The position numbers and the translations under genes are program-made. Below the pieces are notes generated by a model. It saw nothing but the letters and a program-made list of their open reading frames with translations. It was not told where the DNA came from and did no database searches. A stretch of DNA of 64,000 bases from CALBZE01 sp036381255. GTDB taxonomy: Bacteria > Gemmatimonadota > Gemmatimonadetes > Longimicrobiales > RSA9. The stretch is from NCBI GenBank assembly GCA_036381255.1, contig DASVDG010000094.1:1-64000 (forward strand), read 5' to 3'. Within the stretch, counting starts at the first letter, position 1, and every line of letters begins with the position of its first letter. Below, piece after piece: positions 35,619 through 44,872 of this stretch.

Positions 35619-36587
35619 ATGACGGAACCCTTTCGCGCGCTTCGGCCGCTCGACGAGGCGGAGCCCGCGATCCGATTGCTGGAGACGTACCGGACCCCGG
35701 CGGAGCTCACCCGCGCCGTTCGCGAGACCTGGCGGGCCGTGGAGCACTCGCTTCGCCTGCTCCTTCGCGCCGACCGCGATGCGCCCGACGAGCTGCGGCT
35801 CGCGGCGCTCTCGCCCACCGAACTGCCGATGACTCGCCTGTTCGACGCGCTCCGGCGGCGGGAGACGATCTCGCTCGAGCTGGCCGGGATGGCGCACGAG
35901 TTCGAGCGCGCGGCGGCCCGCGCCGAACAGGGTGAGGTCCGCGCGGCCGATGCCGACCTCGGGCGCCAGGTCGTCGCGCGGCTCCGCGCGGAGGCGGCCG
36001 CGCCCACGCGTGAAGCGCCGCCCGCCGCCGCGGCGCCCGAGCCTGAAGTGCCCTGGGAAGCCGTTCCTCCGGAGCGCTGGTCCGGTGCCCGCCGTCTCAC
36101 GCTCGCGGCCGCCGTGGTTTCCCTGCTTGTGCTCGTCGCGTTCCTCTTCGCGCTGCTGCGCTCGCTCGACGACCGGATGGAATCGGCGACCGCCGCGTTC
36201 GCCGCGGGGCGGCTCGACGACGCTGAGACCCAGTTCCGGGCGATCCTGGAAGAAGCGCCGGAGGATGTGACGGTCCAGCTTTACCTGGGCCGGATCAACC
36301 GCCGGCAGGGCGACCACGCCGCCGCGGCCGAGTACCTGAGGACGGCGGCGCGGATCGCGCCGGATGACCCGGATGTACGCCGCGAGCTCGGCCACCTCTT
36401 CATGGACCTGGACCGGCCCGGCTCGGCCGCGGAGCAGTACGAGCGCGCGCTCGAAGTGGAGCCGGGCGACGAACGGGCGTGGATCGGCCTGATCCTCGCG
36501 CTGCGCGCGGCGGGCGATCCCCGGGCGGAGGCGCGTTTGCGACAGGCGCCGCCGGAAGTGCGCGCGCTCCTCACGACAGGGGAATGA
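35619..36587 (+). CDS. Membrane-anchored TPR protein
   Basis: A 322-aa protein: helical cytoplasmic N-terminal part, an Ala/Pro linker, one membrane helix at about 160-182 (LTLAAAVVSLLVLVAFLFAL) and three C-terminal TPR units (DAETQFRAILEEAPEDVTVQ, AEYLRTAARIAPDDPDV, AEQYERALEVEPGDERAW). It starts 4 bp after the preceding TPR gene, so the two probably work in one complex at the membrane. Confidence 0.8.
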   Translation: MTEPFRALRPLDEAEPAIRLLETYRTPAELTRAVRETWRAVEHSLRLLLRADRDAPDELRLAALSPTELPMTRLFDALRRRETISLELAGMAHEFERAAARAEQGEVRAADADLGRQVVARLRAEAAAPTREAPPAAAAPEPEVPWEAVPPERWSGARRLTLAAAVVSLLVLVAFLFALLRSLDDRMESATAAFAAGRLDDAETQFRAILEEAPEDVTVQLYLGRINRRQGDHAAAAEYLRTAARIAPDDPDVRRELGHLFMDLDRPGSAAEQYERALEVEPGDERAWIGLILALRAAGDPRAEARLRQAPPEVRALLTTGE

Positions 36588-36591
36588 ACCG

Positions 36592-37326
36592 ATGACGGAC
36601 AGCGTGGTGGCGCACCTGCACCACGCCCTGGTGCAGGTGCTACGGAGCCGTGGCGACGGCGCGCTCGACCGCCCCGTCACCGTCGCGGAGATCTATCAGG
36701 ACCTGATCCCGTACCGGGCGGCGCGGAGCATCGCGGGCGTGGAGCTCAACGCCGACTACGAGCACGCGCTGCTCCGGCTGCTCGCCGGCGAGGGGGGACG
36801 CGTCCGGCTGGAGCCGGCGACGGCGCGCGACGAATTGCGACGGGAGCTCGAGTCGCCGAACCCGAACGTCACGCTCTATCGCAAGTACGCCGCCTGCGAC
36901 GTATGGGTCGCCGCGCCGGCGGACGCGGACCGCCCGGGCGGATCCCTGTCCGCGGGCGGCGCGGGACCCGGCGCGCCGGCTGCGGTCGCGGCCCGGTCGG
37001 GACCGACGCCGCGTCCGCAGGCCGCGGGCGGACCAGTCGCGGAGCGCGGTGCGACGGCTGCGCCATTCGCGGAGCGTGCGGCCGGCGCGCCGGCTGCCGG
37101 GGCGCAGGCGGCGGAGCCGGGCGGGGGATCGGGCGGCGGTGCATGCGCATTCTGCGGCGAGCGGCTGCCGCCCGGGCGTGCGGCACGCTTCTGCCCGTTC
37201 TGCGGCGCGGACCAGCGGCGCCGGCCGTGCGCCCGGTGCGGCGAGGCGCTGGACGTCGGCTGGCGCTACTGCATCGCGTGCGGCGCCCCGGCGGCGGCGG
37301 GGCCGGGGCGGGGCGCGGCGCCGTGA
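36592..37326 (+). CDS. Double zinc-ribbon protein
   Basis: A 244-aa protein. Residues 1-105 form a helical domain (VTVAEIYQDLIPYRAARSI); a Pro/Ala/Gly linker follows; the C-terminus has four C-x(2)-C pairs (CAFC, CPFC, CARC, CIAC), giving two DZR-type zinc ribbons. It follows the TPR genes with a 4-bp gap. Role unknown; ribbons of this kind often mediate protein or nucleic-acid contacts. Confidence 0.8.
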   Translation: MTDSVVAHLHHALVQVLRSRGDGALDRPVTVAEIYQDLIPYRAARSIAGVELNADYEHALLRLLAGEGGRVRLEPATARDELRRELESPNPNVTLYRKYAACDVWVAAPADADRPGGSLSAGGAGPGAPAAVAARSGPTPRPQAAGGPVAERGATAAPFAERAAGAPAAGAQAAEPGGGSGGGACAFCGERLPPGRAARFCPFCGADQRRRPCARCGEALDVGWRYCIACGAPAAAGPGRGAAP

Positions 37327-37408
37327 TCTCCGGGCCCGGTCGTCGGTTGCGCGATCGGCGGAGGCTCGCGTCTTGCGACGTCGCGGCGGCGCCCCGCGCC
37401 GGGGGCAG

Positions 37409-37437
37409 TTGACGCACCCATCGGCCCGATTTATCTT
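37409..37437 (+). promoter_or_regulatory. Promoter of the cytochrome c gene
   Basis: TTGACG, 17-bp spacer, TATCTT, followed by CGCCCCC. The start near 37444 gives a leader of about 90 nt. Confidence 0.75.
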
Positions 37438-37534
37438 CGCCCCCGTTCCGGCGCCGATGGGTCGCCGGAGTCGTTGAGCGTGCGTTGAAGCGGGTCCGAG
37501 CCCGCGCGCCGAATCCCACTCTAGGAGGACGCCC

Positions 37535-38011
37535 ATGCGCTGGACGAAGTGGACCGCGGTCTACGCGGTGATGGGGATGATGGGCATGGCCGCGTGTCAG
37601 CCGGCCGAGGAGCAGCCGCCCGCGGCGGAGGAGCCCGCGGCTCAGGCGCCTGCGGCGGAGCCGGGCGCACCGGCCGCCGCACCGGCGCAGCTGCCGCCCG
37701 GTGTGACGCAGGAGATGGTCGCCCAGGGCCAGCAGATCTTCACCGGGCAGGGTAACTGCTACACCTGCCACGGCATGAACGCGGAGGGCTCGCAGCTCGC
37801 GCCGAACCTGACGGACGACCAGTGGCTCTGGATCGACCCCGCGCAGGGCGACCTGCTCACGCAGGCGACGGAGCGGATCAAGTCCGGCGTCCCGCAGCCG
37901 AAGGAGTTCCCGGCGCCGATGCCGCCGATGGGCGGCGCGCAGCTGTCCGACGAGCAGGTGCAGGCGGTCGCGGCGTACGTGCTTTCGCTCGGCGGCGCGC
38001 CGCAGCAGTAG
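37535..38011 (+). CDS. Lipoprotein c-type cytochrome, single heme
   Basis: A 158-aa lipoprotein: lipobox GMAAC with acylated C21, an Ala/Pro/Glu linker, then a class I cytochrome with heme motif C75-Y-T-C78-H79 and probable axial Met in PAPMPPMGG. It would carry electrons at the periplasmic face of a membrane. TAGGAGGACGCCC precedes the ATG. The next gene follows after 6 bp. Confidence 0.92.
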   Translation: MRWTKWTAVYAVMGMMGMAACQPAEEQPPAAEEPAAQAPAAEPGAPAAAPAQLPPGVTQEMVAQGQQIFTGQGNCYTCHGMNAEGSQLAPNLTDDQWLWIDPAQGDLLTQATERIKSGVPQPKEFPAPMPPMGGAQLSDEQVQAVAAYVLSLGGAPQQ

Positions 38012-38017
38012 TAAGGC

Positions 38018-38515
38018 GTGACGCGGTTCCGCATCACGGCGTCGGGGCGCTCGCGAATCGGGCGCCCCGAAGTCGTATTCGCCCTGTGCTTGGGGCTCGC
38101 CGCCCCGGCGTGCGACGCGCCGGCACTCGGCGAGCGCCCGGCGGTGCTCGAGCTGGACTCCGACACGGTACGGCTCGAGGCGGGCGTGACCGTCGCCGAC
38201 GTTGTGCTCCGCTCGGGCGGCGCCGATGCGGTTCATCCGGATACCATCCGCATCCGCGTCGGTGACGTCGTGCAGTTCACGGCCGCCGACGCGCGTTCGC
38301 ACGCGGTCGAGTTCGATCGGGAACGGCTCACGCCCGACGCGGCGGCGTTCCTCGAACGGACCACCCAGCTCCGCAGTCCGCCGCTGCTGACCCGCGGCGC
38401 CCGGTGGATCGTCAGCTTTGACGGCGCGCCGCCGGGTGCGTACCCGTTCACCGACATCGCGACCGGCGCGGGCGGCCTCGTGACCGTGGCTCGGGCGCCG
38501 CGGCCGGCCGGCTGA
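38018..38515 (+). CDS. Cupredoxin-like lipoprotein without a complete copper site
   Basis: About 165 aa with an apparent lipobox (LAAPAC). The core fits a plastocyanin-type fold: TIRIRVGDVVQFTAADARSHAVEF and AYPFTDIATGAGGLVTVAR. In copper-binding relatives the last strand pair reads Y-x-F-x-C-x(2)-H-x(4)-M; here the Cys, second His and Met are missing, leaving only the first His (SHAVEF). It is likely a structural or binding variant that no longer carries type 1 copper. It is coupled to the cytochrome gene. GTG start. Confidence 0.7.
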   Translation: MTRFRITASGRSRIGRPEVVFALCLGLAAPACDAPALGERPAVLELDSDTVRLEAGVTVADVVLRSGGADAVHPDTIRIRVGDVVQFTAADARSHAVEFDRERLTPDAAAFLERTTQLRSPPLLTRGARWIVSFDGAPPGAYPFTDIATGAGGLVTVARAPRPAG

Positions 38516-38556
38516 GCCGGGCGCCGCCGCGCCTGGCGCCGGCCCCGCCGGCCCCG

Positions 38557-38562
38557 TATACT
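38557..38562 (+). promoter_or_regulatory. -10 element 7 bp before the leuB start
   Basis: TATACT immediately followed by CCCGATC and ATG at 38570. The predicted transcription start coincides with the ATG, so the mRNA would be leaderless. The -35 region is weak. Confidence 0.45.
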
Positions 38563-38569
38563 CCCGATC

Positions 38570-39628
38570 ATGGCTCGAATCGCGATCCTTCCCGGTGATG
38601 GAATCGGCGTGGAGGTCGTTCGCCAGGCCACGAAGGTCCTCCGCTGCGTCGCGGAGGATTCCGGCCTGGAGCTCGACCTGGTCGAGTGGGACCACGGCGC
38701 GGAGCGCTACCTCCGTACGGGCGTCGCCATCACGCAGGAGGAGATGGCCGACCTGGAGGCCAATTACGACGCCATCCTCCTCGGTGCCCTGGGCGACCCG
38801 CGCGTGCCGGACCACGCGCACGCCCGCGAGATCCTCCTCGGCCTGCGTTTCCGTCTGGACCTCTACGTCAATCTCCGCCCGGTCCGGCTCTACGATACCG
38901 CGTTCTCCCCGCTGAAGGACGTGCGCCCGGAGGACGTCGATCTCGTGGTCTTCCGGGAGAACACGGAAGGGCCGTACGTCGGCATGGGCGGCACGTTCAA
39001 GAAGGGCACCGCGGACGAGATCGCGATCGAAGAGGATGTCAACACCCGCAAGGGAGTGGAGCGGATCATCCGCGCCGCCTTCGAATTCGCGCACGCGAAC
39101 GGCCGGCGCAGGGTGACGCTGGCCGACAAGGCGAACGCCATGCGCAACGCCGGCGGGCTGTGGCGCCGCGTGTTCGAAGAAGTCGGCGCCGAGTACCCGG
39201 ACGTGGAACGCGACGCGTGGTACGTGGACGCGCTCGCCCTCGACCTGGTGCTGCGCCCCGCGCGCTACGACGTCATTGTCGCGGCGAACCTCTTCGGCGA
39301 CATCCTCAGCGACCTCGCCGCGGCACTCGTCGGCGGACTCGGGCTGGCGCCGTCGGCGAACCTGCACCCGGGGCGGCCCGGCCTCTTCGAGCCGGTCCAC
39401 GGCTCGGCGCCGGACCTCGCGGGGCAGGACCGCGCGAACCCGCTCGCCGCGATCCTGACCGCCGCCCTCATGCTCGAGCACCTCGGCTACCCGCGTGAGG
39501 CCGGCCGCATCGACGCGGCCGTGCGGGAATCGATCGCGCAGCGGCAGACCACGCCCGATCTGGGCGGACGGCTCGGGACCGAGGCCGTCGGCGACTGGAT
39601 CTGCCGGGAGCTGCGGTCGGGGCGGTGA
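38570..39628 (+). CDS. leuB: 3-isopropylmalate dehydrogenase, type 2
   Basis: A 352-aa beta-decarboxylating dehydrogenase. GDGIGVEVV at the N-terminus, LYVNLRPVRLY for substrate, ENTEGPYVGMGG, the catalytic TLADKANAM and DILSDL metal-binding segment, and EPVHGSAPDLAGQ for NAD. The GDPRVPDHAHARE block is typical of the actinobacterial-type LeuB2 rather than tartrate or isocitrate dehydrogenase. It would oxidise 3-isopropylmalate in leucine synthesis. No other leu genes are adjacent. Confidence 0.87.
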   Translation: MARIAILPGDGIGVEVVRQATKVLRCVAEDSGLELDLVEWDHGAERYLRTGVAITQEEMADLEANYDAILLGALGDPRVPDHAHAREILLGLRFRLDLYVNLRPVRLYDTAFSPLKDVRPEDVDLVVFRENTEGPYVGMGGTFKKGTADEIAIEEDVNTRKGVERIIRAAFEFAHANGRRRVTLADKANAMRNAGGLWRRVFEEVGAEYPDVERDAWYVDALALDLVLRPARYDVIVAANLFGDILSDLAAALVGGLGLAPSANLHPGRPGLFEPVHGSAPDLAGQDRANPLAAILTAALMLEHLGYPREAGRIDAAVRESIAQRQTTPDLGGRLGTEAVGDWICRELRSGR

Positions 39629-39794
39629 CCGCCGCCGCCCGGCGGCATCGGGCGCGCGCCGCCGCCCGACGATCTCGCGGCGCCTTCTCCCCGGAGGCGG
39701 GGCGCGGCCGGCCGCCGGCGGCGTCCCGGTGATCGAGGCCGCCCCCGTGCGGCCGACAGCAGCTCACTCAGCCACATCCGGAGAGACGCGCTTC

Positions 39795-40892
39795 ATGGCC
39801 GTGATCGATCAACTCCTGCGCGTGATGCAGCAGCAGAAGGCTTCCGATCTGCACCTGGTGGTCGGCAGCCCACCGATCTTCCGCCAGCACGGCGAACTGG
39901 TGAAGAGCAAGTACCGCGAGCTTTCCGCGGACAACATGCGGACGCTCTTCTACGAGATCATGACGGAAGAGCAGCAGCGCGAGTTCGAGCAGCGCATGGA
40001 CCTCGACTTCGCCTACGAGGTACCAGGAGTGGCGCGCTTCCGCGTCAACCTGTTCATGCAGCGGAAGGGGATGGGTGCCGTGCTCCGCACGATCCCCAGC
40101 GAGGTGCTCTCGGCCGACGCATTGGGGCTCCCCGAGGCCATCCGCCGGTTCTGCAATCTGAACAAGGGCCTCGTCCTGGTGACCGGGCCGACGGGGTCCG
40201 GGAAGAGCACGACGCTCGCGGCGATGATCGACCTGATCAACGAGACGAAGGCCCACCACATCCTGACCATCGAGGATCCGGTCGAGTTCGTACACAAGAG
40301 CAAGAAAGCGCTGATCAACCACCGCGAGGTCGGCACGCACACGAAATCGTTCGCGGCGGCGCTGAAGGCGGCGCTGCGCGAGGACCCCGACGTGATCCTC
40401 GTCGGCGAGATGCGCGACATCGAGACGATCGCGCTCGGCATCACCGCCGCGGAGACGGGGCACCTGGTTTTCGGGACGCTGCACACCAACTCGGCCGCCA
40501 AGACGGTCGATCGGCTGCTCGACGTGTTCCCGCCGGCGCAGCAGCCGCAGATCCGGGCGATGCTGGCGGAATCGCTCCGGGGCGTGGTCTCGCAGCAGCT
40601 GCTGCGCAAAGCGGACGGCCAGGGACGCGTCGCCGCGCAGGAGATCATGGTGGGCACGCCCGCGATCAGCAACCTGATCCGGGAAGGGAAGACGCACCAG
40701 ATCGCCGGGGCGATCCAGACGGGGAAGAAGGAGGGCATGATCCTGATGGACCAGGCGATCATGGAGCTGCTCAACGCGGGGGTGGTCAGCCCGGAGGAGG
40801 CGTACGCCAAGGCGCACAACAAGTCGGATTTCCTCCCCTTCCTCGAGAACGGCAAGAATGCGGGCCGGCCGGCGGCGCACGCCGGCGGCTGA
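39795..40892 (+). CDS. pilT: PilT twitching-motility ATPase
   Basis: A 365-aa type IV pilus retraction ATPase. The N-terminal PAS-like domain (KASDLHLVVGSPP), then Walker A GPTGSGKST, Asp box, Walker B LVGEMRDIETI and His box GHLVFGTLHTNSA. AIRTNEE-like C-terminal motif is replaced by AKAHNKSDF. It powers pilus retraction and DNA uptake. No pilus structural genes are nearby, which is common for pilT. Confidence 0.95.
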   Translation: MAVIDQLLRVMQQQKASDLHLVVGSPPIFRQHGELVKSKYRELSADNMRTLFYEIMTEEQQREFEQRMDLDFAYEVPGVARFRVNLFMQRKGMGAVLRTIPSEVLSADALGLPEAIRRFCNLNKGLVLVTGPTGSGKSTTLAAMIDLINETKAHHILTIEDPVEFVHKSKKALINHREVGTHTKSFAAALKAALREDPDVILVGEMRDIETIALGITAAETGHLVFGTLHTNSAAKTVDRLLDVFPPAQQPQIRAMLAESLRGVVSQQLLRKADGQGRVAAQEIMVGTPAISNLIREGKTHQIAGAIQTGKKEGMILMDQAIMELLNAGVVSPEEAYAKAHNKSDFLPFLENGKNAGRPAAHAGG

Positions 40893-40928
40893 CCCGCGGC
40901 GCGAGTGAACCTTCGGCAGGAGAAGAGC

Positions 40929-42134
40929 ATGGGAACGCAGGGGCACCCCACCGACGTCGTCTTCCTCTCGGGCCGGCGCACGCCGTTCGGCACGTTCGGC
41001 GGCAGCCTCAAAGATTTCACGGCCACCGACCTGGGCGTCCACGCCGCGACGGCGGCGCTCGAGAGCGCCGGCATCCCGGCGGATGCCGTCGACCACGTCA
41101 TCTTCGGCAACGCGCTTCAGACTTCGTCGGATGCGATCTACCTTGCGCGCCACGTCGGGCTCCGCGCCGGTGTGCCGCAGGACACGCCGGCGCTGACCAT
41201 CAACCGGCTGTGCGGTTCGGGGTTCCAGGCGATCGTCAACGGCGCGCAGGAGATTCTGTTGGGGGAGGCGGAGGTGTGCCTGTGCGGCGGGACCGAGTCG
41301 ATGAGCCAGGCGCCGCACGTCGTGCGGGGCGCGCGCTGGGGCGGCCTCCGCCTCGGCGAGCCGGGCCAGTACTTCGAGGATCTGCTCTGGGCGGCGCTGA
41401 AGGACACGCAGTGCGGGCTTTCGATGGCGCAGACCGCGGAGAAGCTCGCGGAGACGTACGGCGTCACGCGGGAGGAGGCGGACGAGGTCGCGCTCCGGTC
41501 CCAGCACCGTGCGAAGCAGGCGTGGGACGAGGGCCGCTTCGATGCCGAGCTCGCGCCGGTCCCGATCCGCACGCGTCGGGGCGAGGTCGTGTTCGACACG
41601 GATGAGCACATGCGTCCGGAGACGACCCGCGAGGCGCTGGCGGCGCTGCGGCCGTACTTCAAGCAGGACGGCCTGGTCACCGCCGGGAACGCGAGCGGCA
41701 TCGGCGATGGCGCCGCGGCGGCCGTCGTCGCGAGCGCCGCATGGGCCGAGCGCAACGGCGTGAAGCCGATCGGCCGGCTGGTCGCCTGGGGGATCGCCGG
41801 CGTGGACCCCTCGATCATGGGGATCGGCCCGGCGCCGGCCGCCCGCAAGGCGCTGGAGAAGGCGGGCCTCACCCTCGCCGAGATGGACCTGGTCGAGGTC
41901 AACGAAGCGTTCGCGCCGCAGTTCGCCGCGGTCGCGCGCGAGCTCGGGCTCGACCCGGAGAAGACGAACGTCAACGGCGGCGCGATCGCGATCACGCACC
42001 CGCTCGCGGCATCCGGCGCACGGATCACGGTGCACCTGCTCCACGAGCTGCGACGCCGGGGTGCGCGCTACGGACTCGGCAGCGCGTGCATCGGCGGCGG
42101 CCAGGGGATCGCCGTGGTGGTCGAAGCGCTCTGA
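40929..42134 (+). CDS. Acetyl-CoA C-acetyltransferase (thiolase)
   Basis: A 401-aa thiolase. The acyl-accepting Cys is in NRLCGSGFQAI, the His in GGAIAITHPLAASGAR and the second Cys in CIGGGQG. The overall length matches biosynthetic or degradative thiolases; the context does not decide which. It would condense or cleave acetoacetyl-CoA. AGGAG precedes the ATG at 40929 (also see 3-hydroxyacyl-CoA dehydrogenase at 44873 and enoyl-CoA hydratase at 61212). Confidence 0.94.
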   Translation: MGTQGHPTDVVFLSGRRTPFGTFGGSLKDFTATDLGVHAATAALESAGIPADAVDHVIFGNALQTSSDAIYLARHVGLRAGVPQDTPALTINRLCGSGFQAIVNGAQEILLGEAEVCLCGGTESMSQAPHVVRGARWGGLRLGEPGQYFEDLLWAALKDTQCGLSMAQTAEKLAETYGVTREEADEVALRSQHRAKQAWDEGRFDAELAPVPIRTRRGEVVFDTDEHMRPETTREALAALRPYFKQDGLVTAGNASGIGDGAAAAVVASAAWAERNGVKPIGRLVAWGIAGVDPSIMGIGPAPAARKALEKAGLTLAEMDLVEVNEAFAPQFAAVARELGLDPEKTNVNGGAIAITHPLAASGARITVHLLHELRRRGARYGLGSACIGGGQGIAVVVEAL

Positions 42135-42208
42135 CGGCAGCGCCTGGCACGAAGCTTGACCCCGAGACTGTGGAAGCTGCGCGCGAGAAGCTCCAACCCG
42201 GGTCGTCC

Positions 42209-42787
42209 ATGCGTCTTGCCGGTCTCGCCGTGAGTCTGATCCTCTTCGTGACGGGGTGTGGCGTGGCGGAGGGCGGGAGCCGGCCTGACCAGGCGCGGCC
42301 CGGCGCCGCGGATCCGGCTGCGGCCCGCCCGGCGCCGCCGCTCGAGGGCACCGAGCTCGGCGGCAGCCGGTTCCGCCTGAGCGAGCATCGCGGCGAAATC
42401 GTCGTGCTCGTCTTCAACCGCGGCCCCTACTGCGGGATCTGCCGGGAGCGGCTGCGCGCGCTGACGTCCAACGCGTCGCGGTACGAGGCGCTCGATGCCC
42501 GGGTCTTCGCCGTCGTGCACGGACCCGAGGACGCCTGGGCCGACATCGTCGACGAGAACGACGTCGAGGTCCCGGTCGTGGTCGTGGACCGGCGCACGCT
42601 CGAACGCTGGGGCGTCTGGCCGCGGGGCGCGACCGCGCCGCGCCCCGCGGCGTTCGTCGTCGACCGGCGCGGACGGATCCGGTTCCGCCACGTCGGCGCC
42701 ACCGCGGCCGATCGCGTGGGCGACGTCGTGCTCCTGGCCGCGACCCGCGAGGTCCGCGAGCCGCCCACCGCTGCCGTCGCACGGTGA
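42209..42787 (+). CDS. Peroxiredoxin-like (redoxin) lipoprotein
   Basis: A 192-aa lipoprotein with lipobox FVTGC (C17). The AhpC/TSA fold shows FNRGPYCGICRERL, with C75 and C78 forming CxxC, and VDRRGRIRFRHVG. This is the active-site pattern of peroxiredoxin-like or bacterioferritin-comigratory-type reductases, so a periplasmic thiol reductase role is likely. Stop is 3 bp before the next lipoprotein gene. Confidence 0.85.
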   Translation: MRLAGLAVSLILFVTGCGVAEGGSRPDQARPGAADPAAARPAPPLEGTELGGSRFRLSEHRGEIVVLVFNRGPYCGICRERLRALTSNASRYEALDARVFAVVHGPEDAWADIVDENDVEVPVVVVDRRTLERWGVWPRGATAPRPAAFVVDRRGRIRFRHVGATAADRVGDVVLLAATREVREPPTAAVAR

Positions 42788-42790
42788 CCC

Positions 42791-43906
42791 ATGCGTGTAC
42801 GGGTTCGGGATCCGATCCGACGGGCCGCGCCGCTGATCGTCGCGCTCGCCGCGGCGTGCGCCGCGCCGCAGGGCGCGGAGGAGCCCGGGCCCGAAGCCGG
42901 GCGGCCGGTCGGCTGGCGCGTGGGCGTCGAGGAGCACATCGCGCTCTGGTACCACGGCTGCGCCTACGTGCGCGACCGCGACGCCGCGGCGGAGGACGCC
43001 GTCGTCCCGCGGTTCGCGCCCGCGTACGTCGACAGCATCGTCCGGGTCAAGCGCCGGCTCGGCGTGTACCCGACCGCGCTCGACACGCTGCCCGAGGCGC
43101 TCCGCCGCGAGCTCGCCACGGAAGCGTACGACGGGATGGAGTTCCTCCCGCTCTACTTCCGGGATGCGGCCGCGCTCTTCTCGGCGGTCGAGGCGTGGGA
43201 GGCGGCGGGCGGCAACCCGCGGCGCGCCGGCTCCGCGGAGGCCGCCCGCGTGATCGGCTTCCTCTCCTCGCTCTTCCCGCGCGCCCGACAGCGGGAGACC
43301 GTCGTCGCGTTCACGAATGCGCTGCGCGCCGAGCGGGACGCGTTCTACGCGGCGTACTGGCAGGAGCGGCTCCCCGCGCTGCGCAGCCGGATCGCCGGGG
43401 TGCAGCGGGAGTGGGACGCGCTCGCACCGGCGCTGCGCGCCTACCTCGACTACGCACAGCTCGAGGACGGGGAACTGTTCCTCGTCCCGGCGCTCGGCGT
43501 CGAGGGCCGGTTCGTGAGCCGCGGCCTGCCGGTTCCGCGCGCGGCGGTCCTGGAGCCGCCCGCCGCGCGGCCGGGCGACGCCGTGCTGGTCTTCGTCCAC
43601 GAGGCGACGTACCCGATCGCGGGCGAAGCCGTCCGGGACTACGTCGCGCCGGCCCGGATCCGCGAGCTGGGCGAGGAGCGGCTACTCGCGCTCGCCGCGG
43701 TCCGCGCCGGGGAGATGCTGCTCCAGGACGTGGCGCCGGCGCGCGTGGACGACTATCGCCGGCTATACCTGAGCGCGGTCGGGCGGGACCCCGGCGAAGC
43801 GGAGGAGGACGGGCTCGAAGCCGCGTTCCGCGAGGCCTTCCCGTTGCCGGACGATCTCGAGAGCGGGCTCCGCCAGACCGTCGACAGGGCCCTCGCCGGG
43901 ATCTGA
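42791..43906 (+). CDS. Lipoprotein of unknown function
   Basis: A 371-aa lipoprotein with a signal peptide ending LAAACAAP (lipobox AAAC). The body is mostly helical and contains VLVFVHEATYPIAG (residues about 265-278), which recalls the HExxH area of gluzincin-type metallopeptidases but has only the HE, so activity is doubtful. It is 3 bp after the redoxin gene and is probably co-transcribed. Confidence 0.7.
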   Translation: MRVRVRDPIRRAAPLIVALAAACAAPQGAEEPGPEAGRPVGWRVGVEEHIALWYHGCAYVRDRDAAAEDAVVPRFAPAYVDSIVRVKRRLGVYPTALDTLPEALRRELATEAYDGMEFLPLYFRDAAALFSAVEAWEAAGGNPRRAGSAEAARVIGFLSSLFPRARQRETVVAFTNALRAERDAFYAAYWQERLPALRSRIAGVQREWDALAPALRAYLDYAQLEDGELFLVPALGVEGRFVSRGLPVPRAAVLEPPAARPGDAVLVFVHEATYPIAGEAVRDYVAPARIRELGEERLLALAAVRAGEMLLQDVAPARVDDYRRLYLSAVGRDPGEAEEDGLEAAFREAFPLPDDLESGLRQTVDRALAGI

Positions 43907-43928
43907 CCGTTCGCCTAGATTGTCGACC

Positions 43929-44801
43929 GTGGAATCGAACTCTCCGACGCGGGCACCCGGGCGCGGGATCACCCGCCGCGAACTGGAAGCCGTGATCCGG
44001 CGGGCCGCGGAGCTGTACGCGGCCGAGGCCGATGCCGATGAGCGCATCTCCGAGGAGGAGCTGCTCCGCATCGCCGCGGAGCTCGGGCTCCCTTCGAGGC
44101 ACGTGCGCCAGGCGCTCTTCGAGCTGCCCGACGCATCCGCCGACGGCTCGCTGCTGGACCGGATCTGCGGCCCCGCGAAGGTCCGCGGCGTGCGGGTCGT
44201 CGTCCACGACCCCGATTACACCTACCGCCGGCTCGACGACTATCTCACGACGCGGGAGTACCTGCACCCGATTCGCCGCAAGACGCGACACGCGTGGTAC
44301 GCGCCGGCCGAGGACTTCGTCTCGAAGTTCGCGCGCGGCCTCAGCCGACCCAAGGCGCGCTTCCATCTCGCCCGTGCCCGCGGCGTCGCGCTCGCGGTCG
44401 AGCCGCTGGATGCCGTGGCCGCGCACGTCCGGCTCGAGATCGACCTCGCCGGACGGCGACGACAGACCGTGGCCGCCGGGGCGACGCTCGGCGGGATCGT
44501 CGGCGCGGCCGCCGGCGCCGGACTCGCCGTGGCCGCCGCCGGTGCGGCCGGCGACCTGGCCGGCACGTACGGCGCGACGGCCGCGGCCGTGCTGACGTTC
44601 GGCGGCACGCTGAGCTCCGCCGTCGCCGCCGGCGTCGCCGTGGCGCGTGCACGGTTCCGCAAGCTGCGGGCGCTGGCGCGCCTCGAGATCGAGGGCCTCC
44701 TCGACCGGCTGGAACGGGGCGACCCGCTCGATCCGCCGCCCGCGCCGTGGCGCCGGCGGCTGCGCGCGAGCGTCGAGGAGCGGCTCTCCGGCCGCCGTTG
44801 A
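43929..44801 (+). CDS. Membrane-associated protein of unknown function, possibly leaderless mRNA
   Basis: About 290 aa. The N-terminal half is soluble (RRAAELYAAEADADERISEEE, a SHOCT/EF-hand-like helix-loop); residues about 185-250 hold two Gly/Ala-rich membrane helices (GGIVGAAAGAGLAVAAAG, AVLTFGGTLSSAVAAGVAV). A TAGATT -10 at 43916-43921 would start transcription at GTG 43929, so I chose that GTG; TTG 43920 in the same frame is the alternative. No family recognised. Confidence 0.65.
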   Translation: MESNSPTRAPGRGITRRELEAVIRRAAELYAAEADADERISEEELLRIAAELGLPSRHVRQALFELPDASADGSLLDRICGPAKVRGVRVVVHDPDYTYRRLDDYLTTREYLHPIRRKTRHAWYAPAEDFVSKFARGLSRPKARFHLARARGVALAVEPLDAVAAHVRLEIDLAGRRRQTVAAGATLGGIVGAAAGAGLAVAAAGAAGDLAGTYGATAAAVLTFGGTLSSAVAAGVAVARARFRKLRALARLEIEGLLDRLERGDPLDPPPAPWRRRLRASVEERLSGRR

Positions 44802-44826
44802 TCGCTCCCCGCCTCGCCCCCATATT
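44798..44826 (+). promoter_or_regulatory. Promoter of the hydroxyacyl-CoA dehydrogenase gene
   Basis: TTGATC, 17-bp spacer, CATATT, followed by CCCGCC. The -35 overlaps the stop codon of the preceding gene. Confidence 0.65.
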
Positions 44827-44872
44827 CCCGCCGGCTCGATCCATCCGACATTGACCTGCCGAGGGAGGAGAC

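Noticed and set aside
38570..39628. LeuB-like gene as tartrate or isocitrate dehydrogenase.
   Set aside because: The VNLRPVRLY and GDPRVPDHAHARE segments fit type 2 isopropylmalate dehydrogenase better; isocitrate dehydrogenase motifs are absent.
42791..43906. Lipoprotein called as a zinc metallopeptidase because of VHEATY.
   Set aside because: The second His of HExxH is missing, so enzyme activity is not supported.
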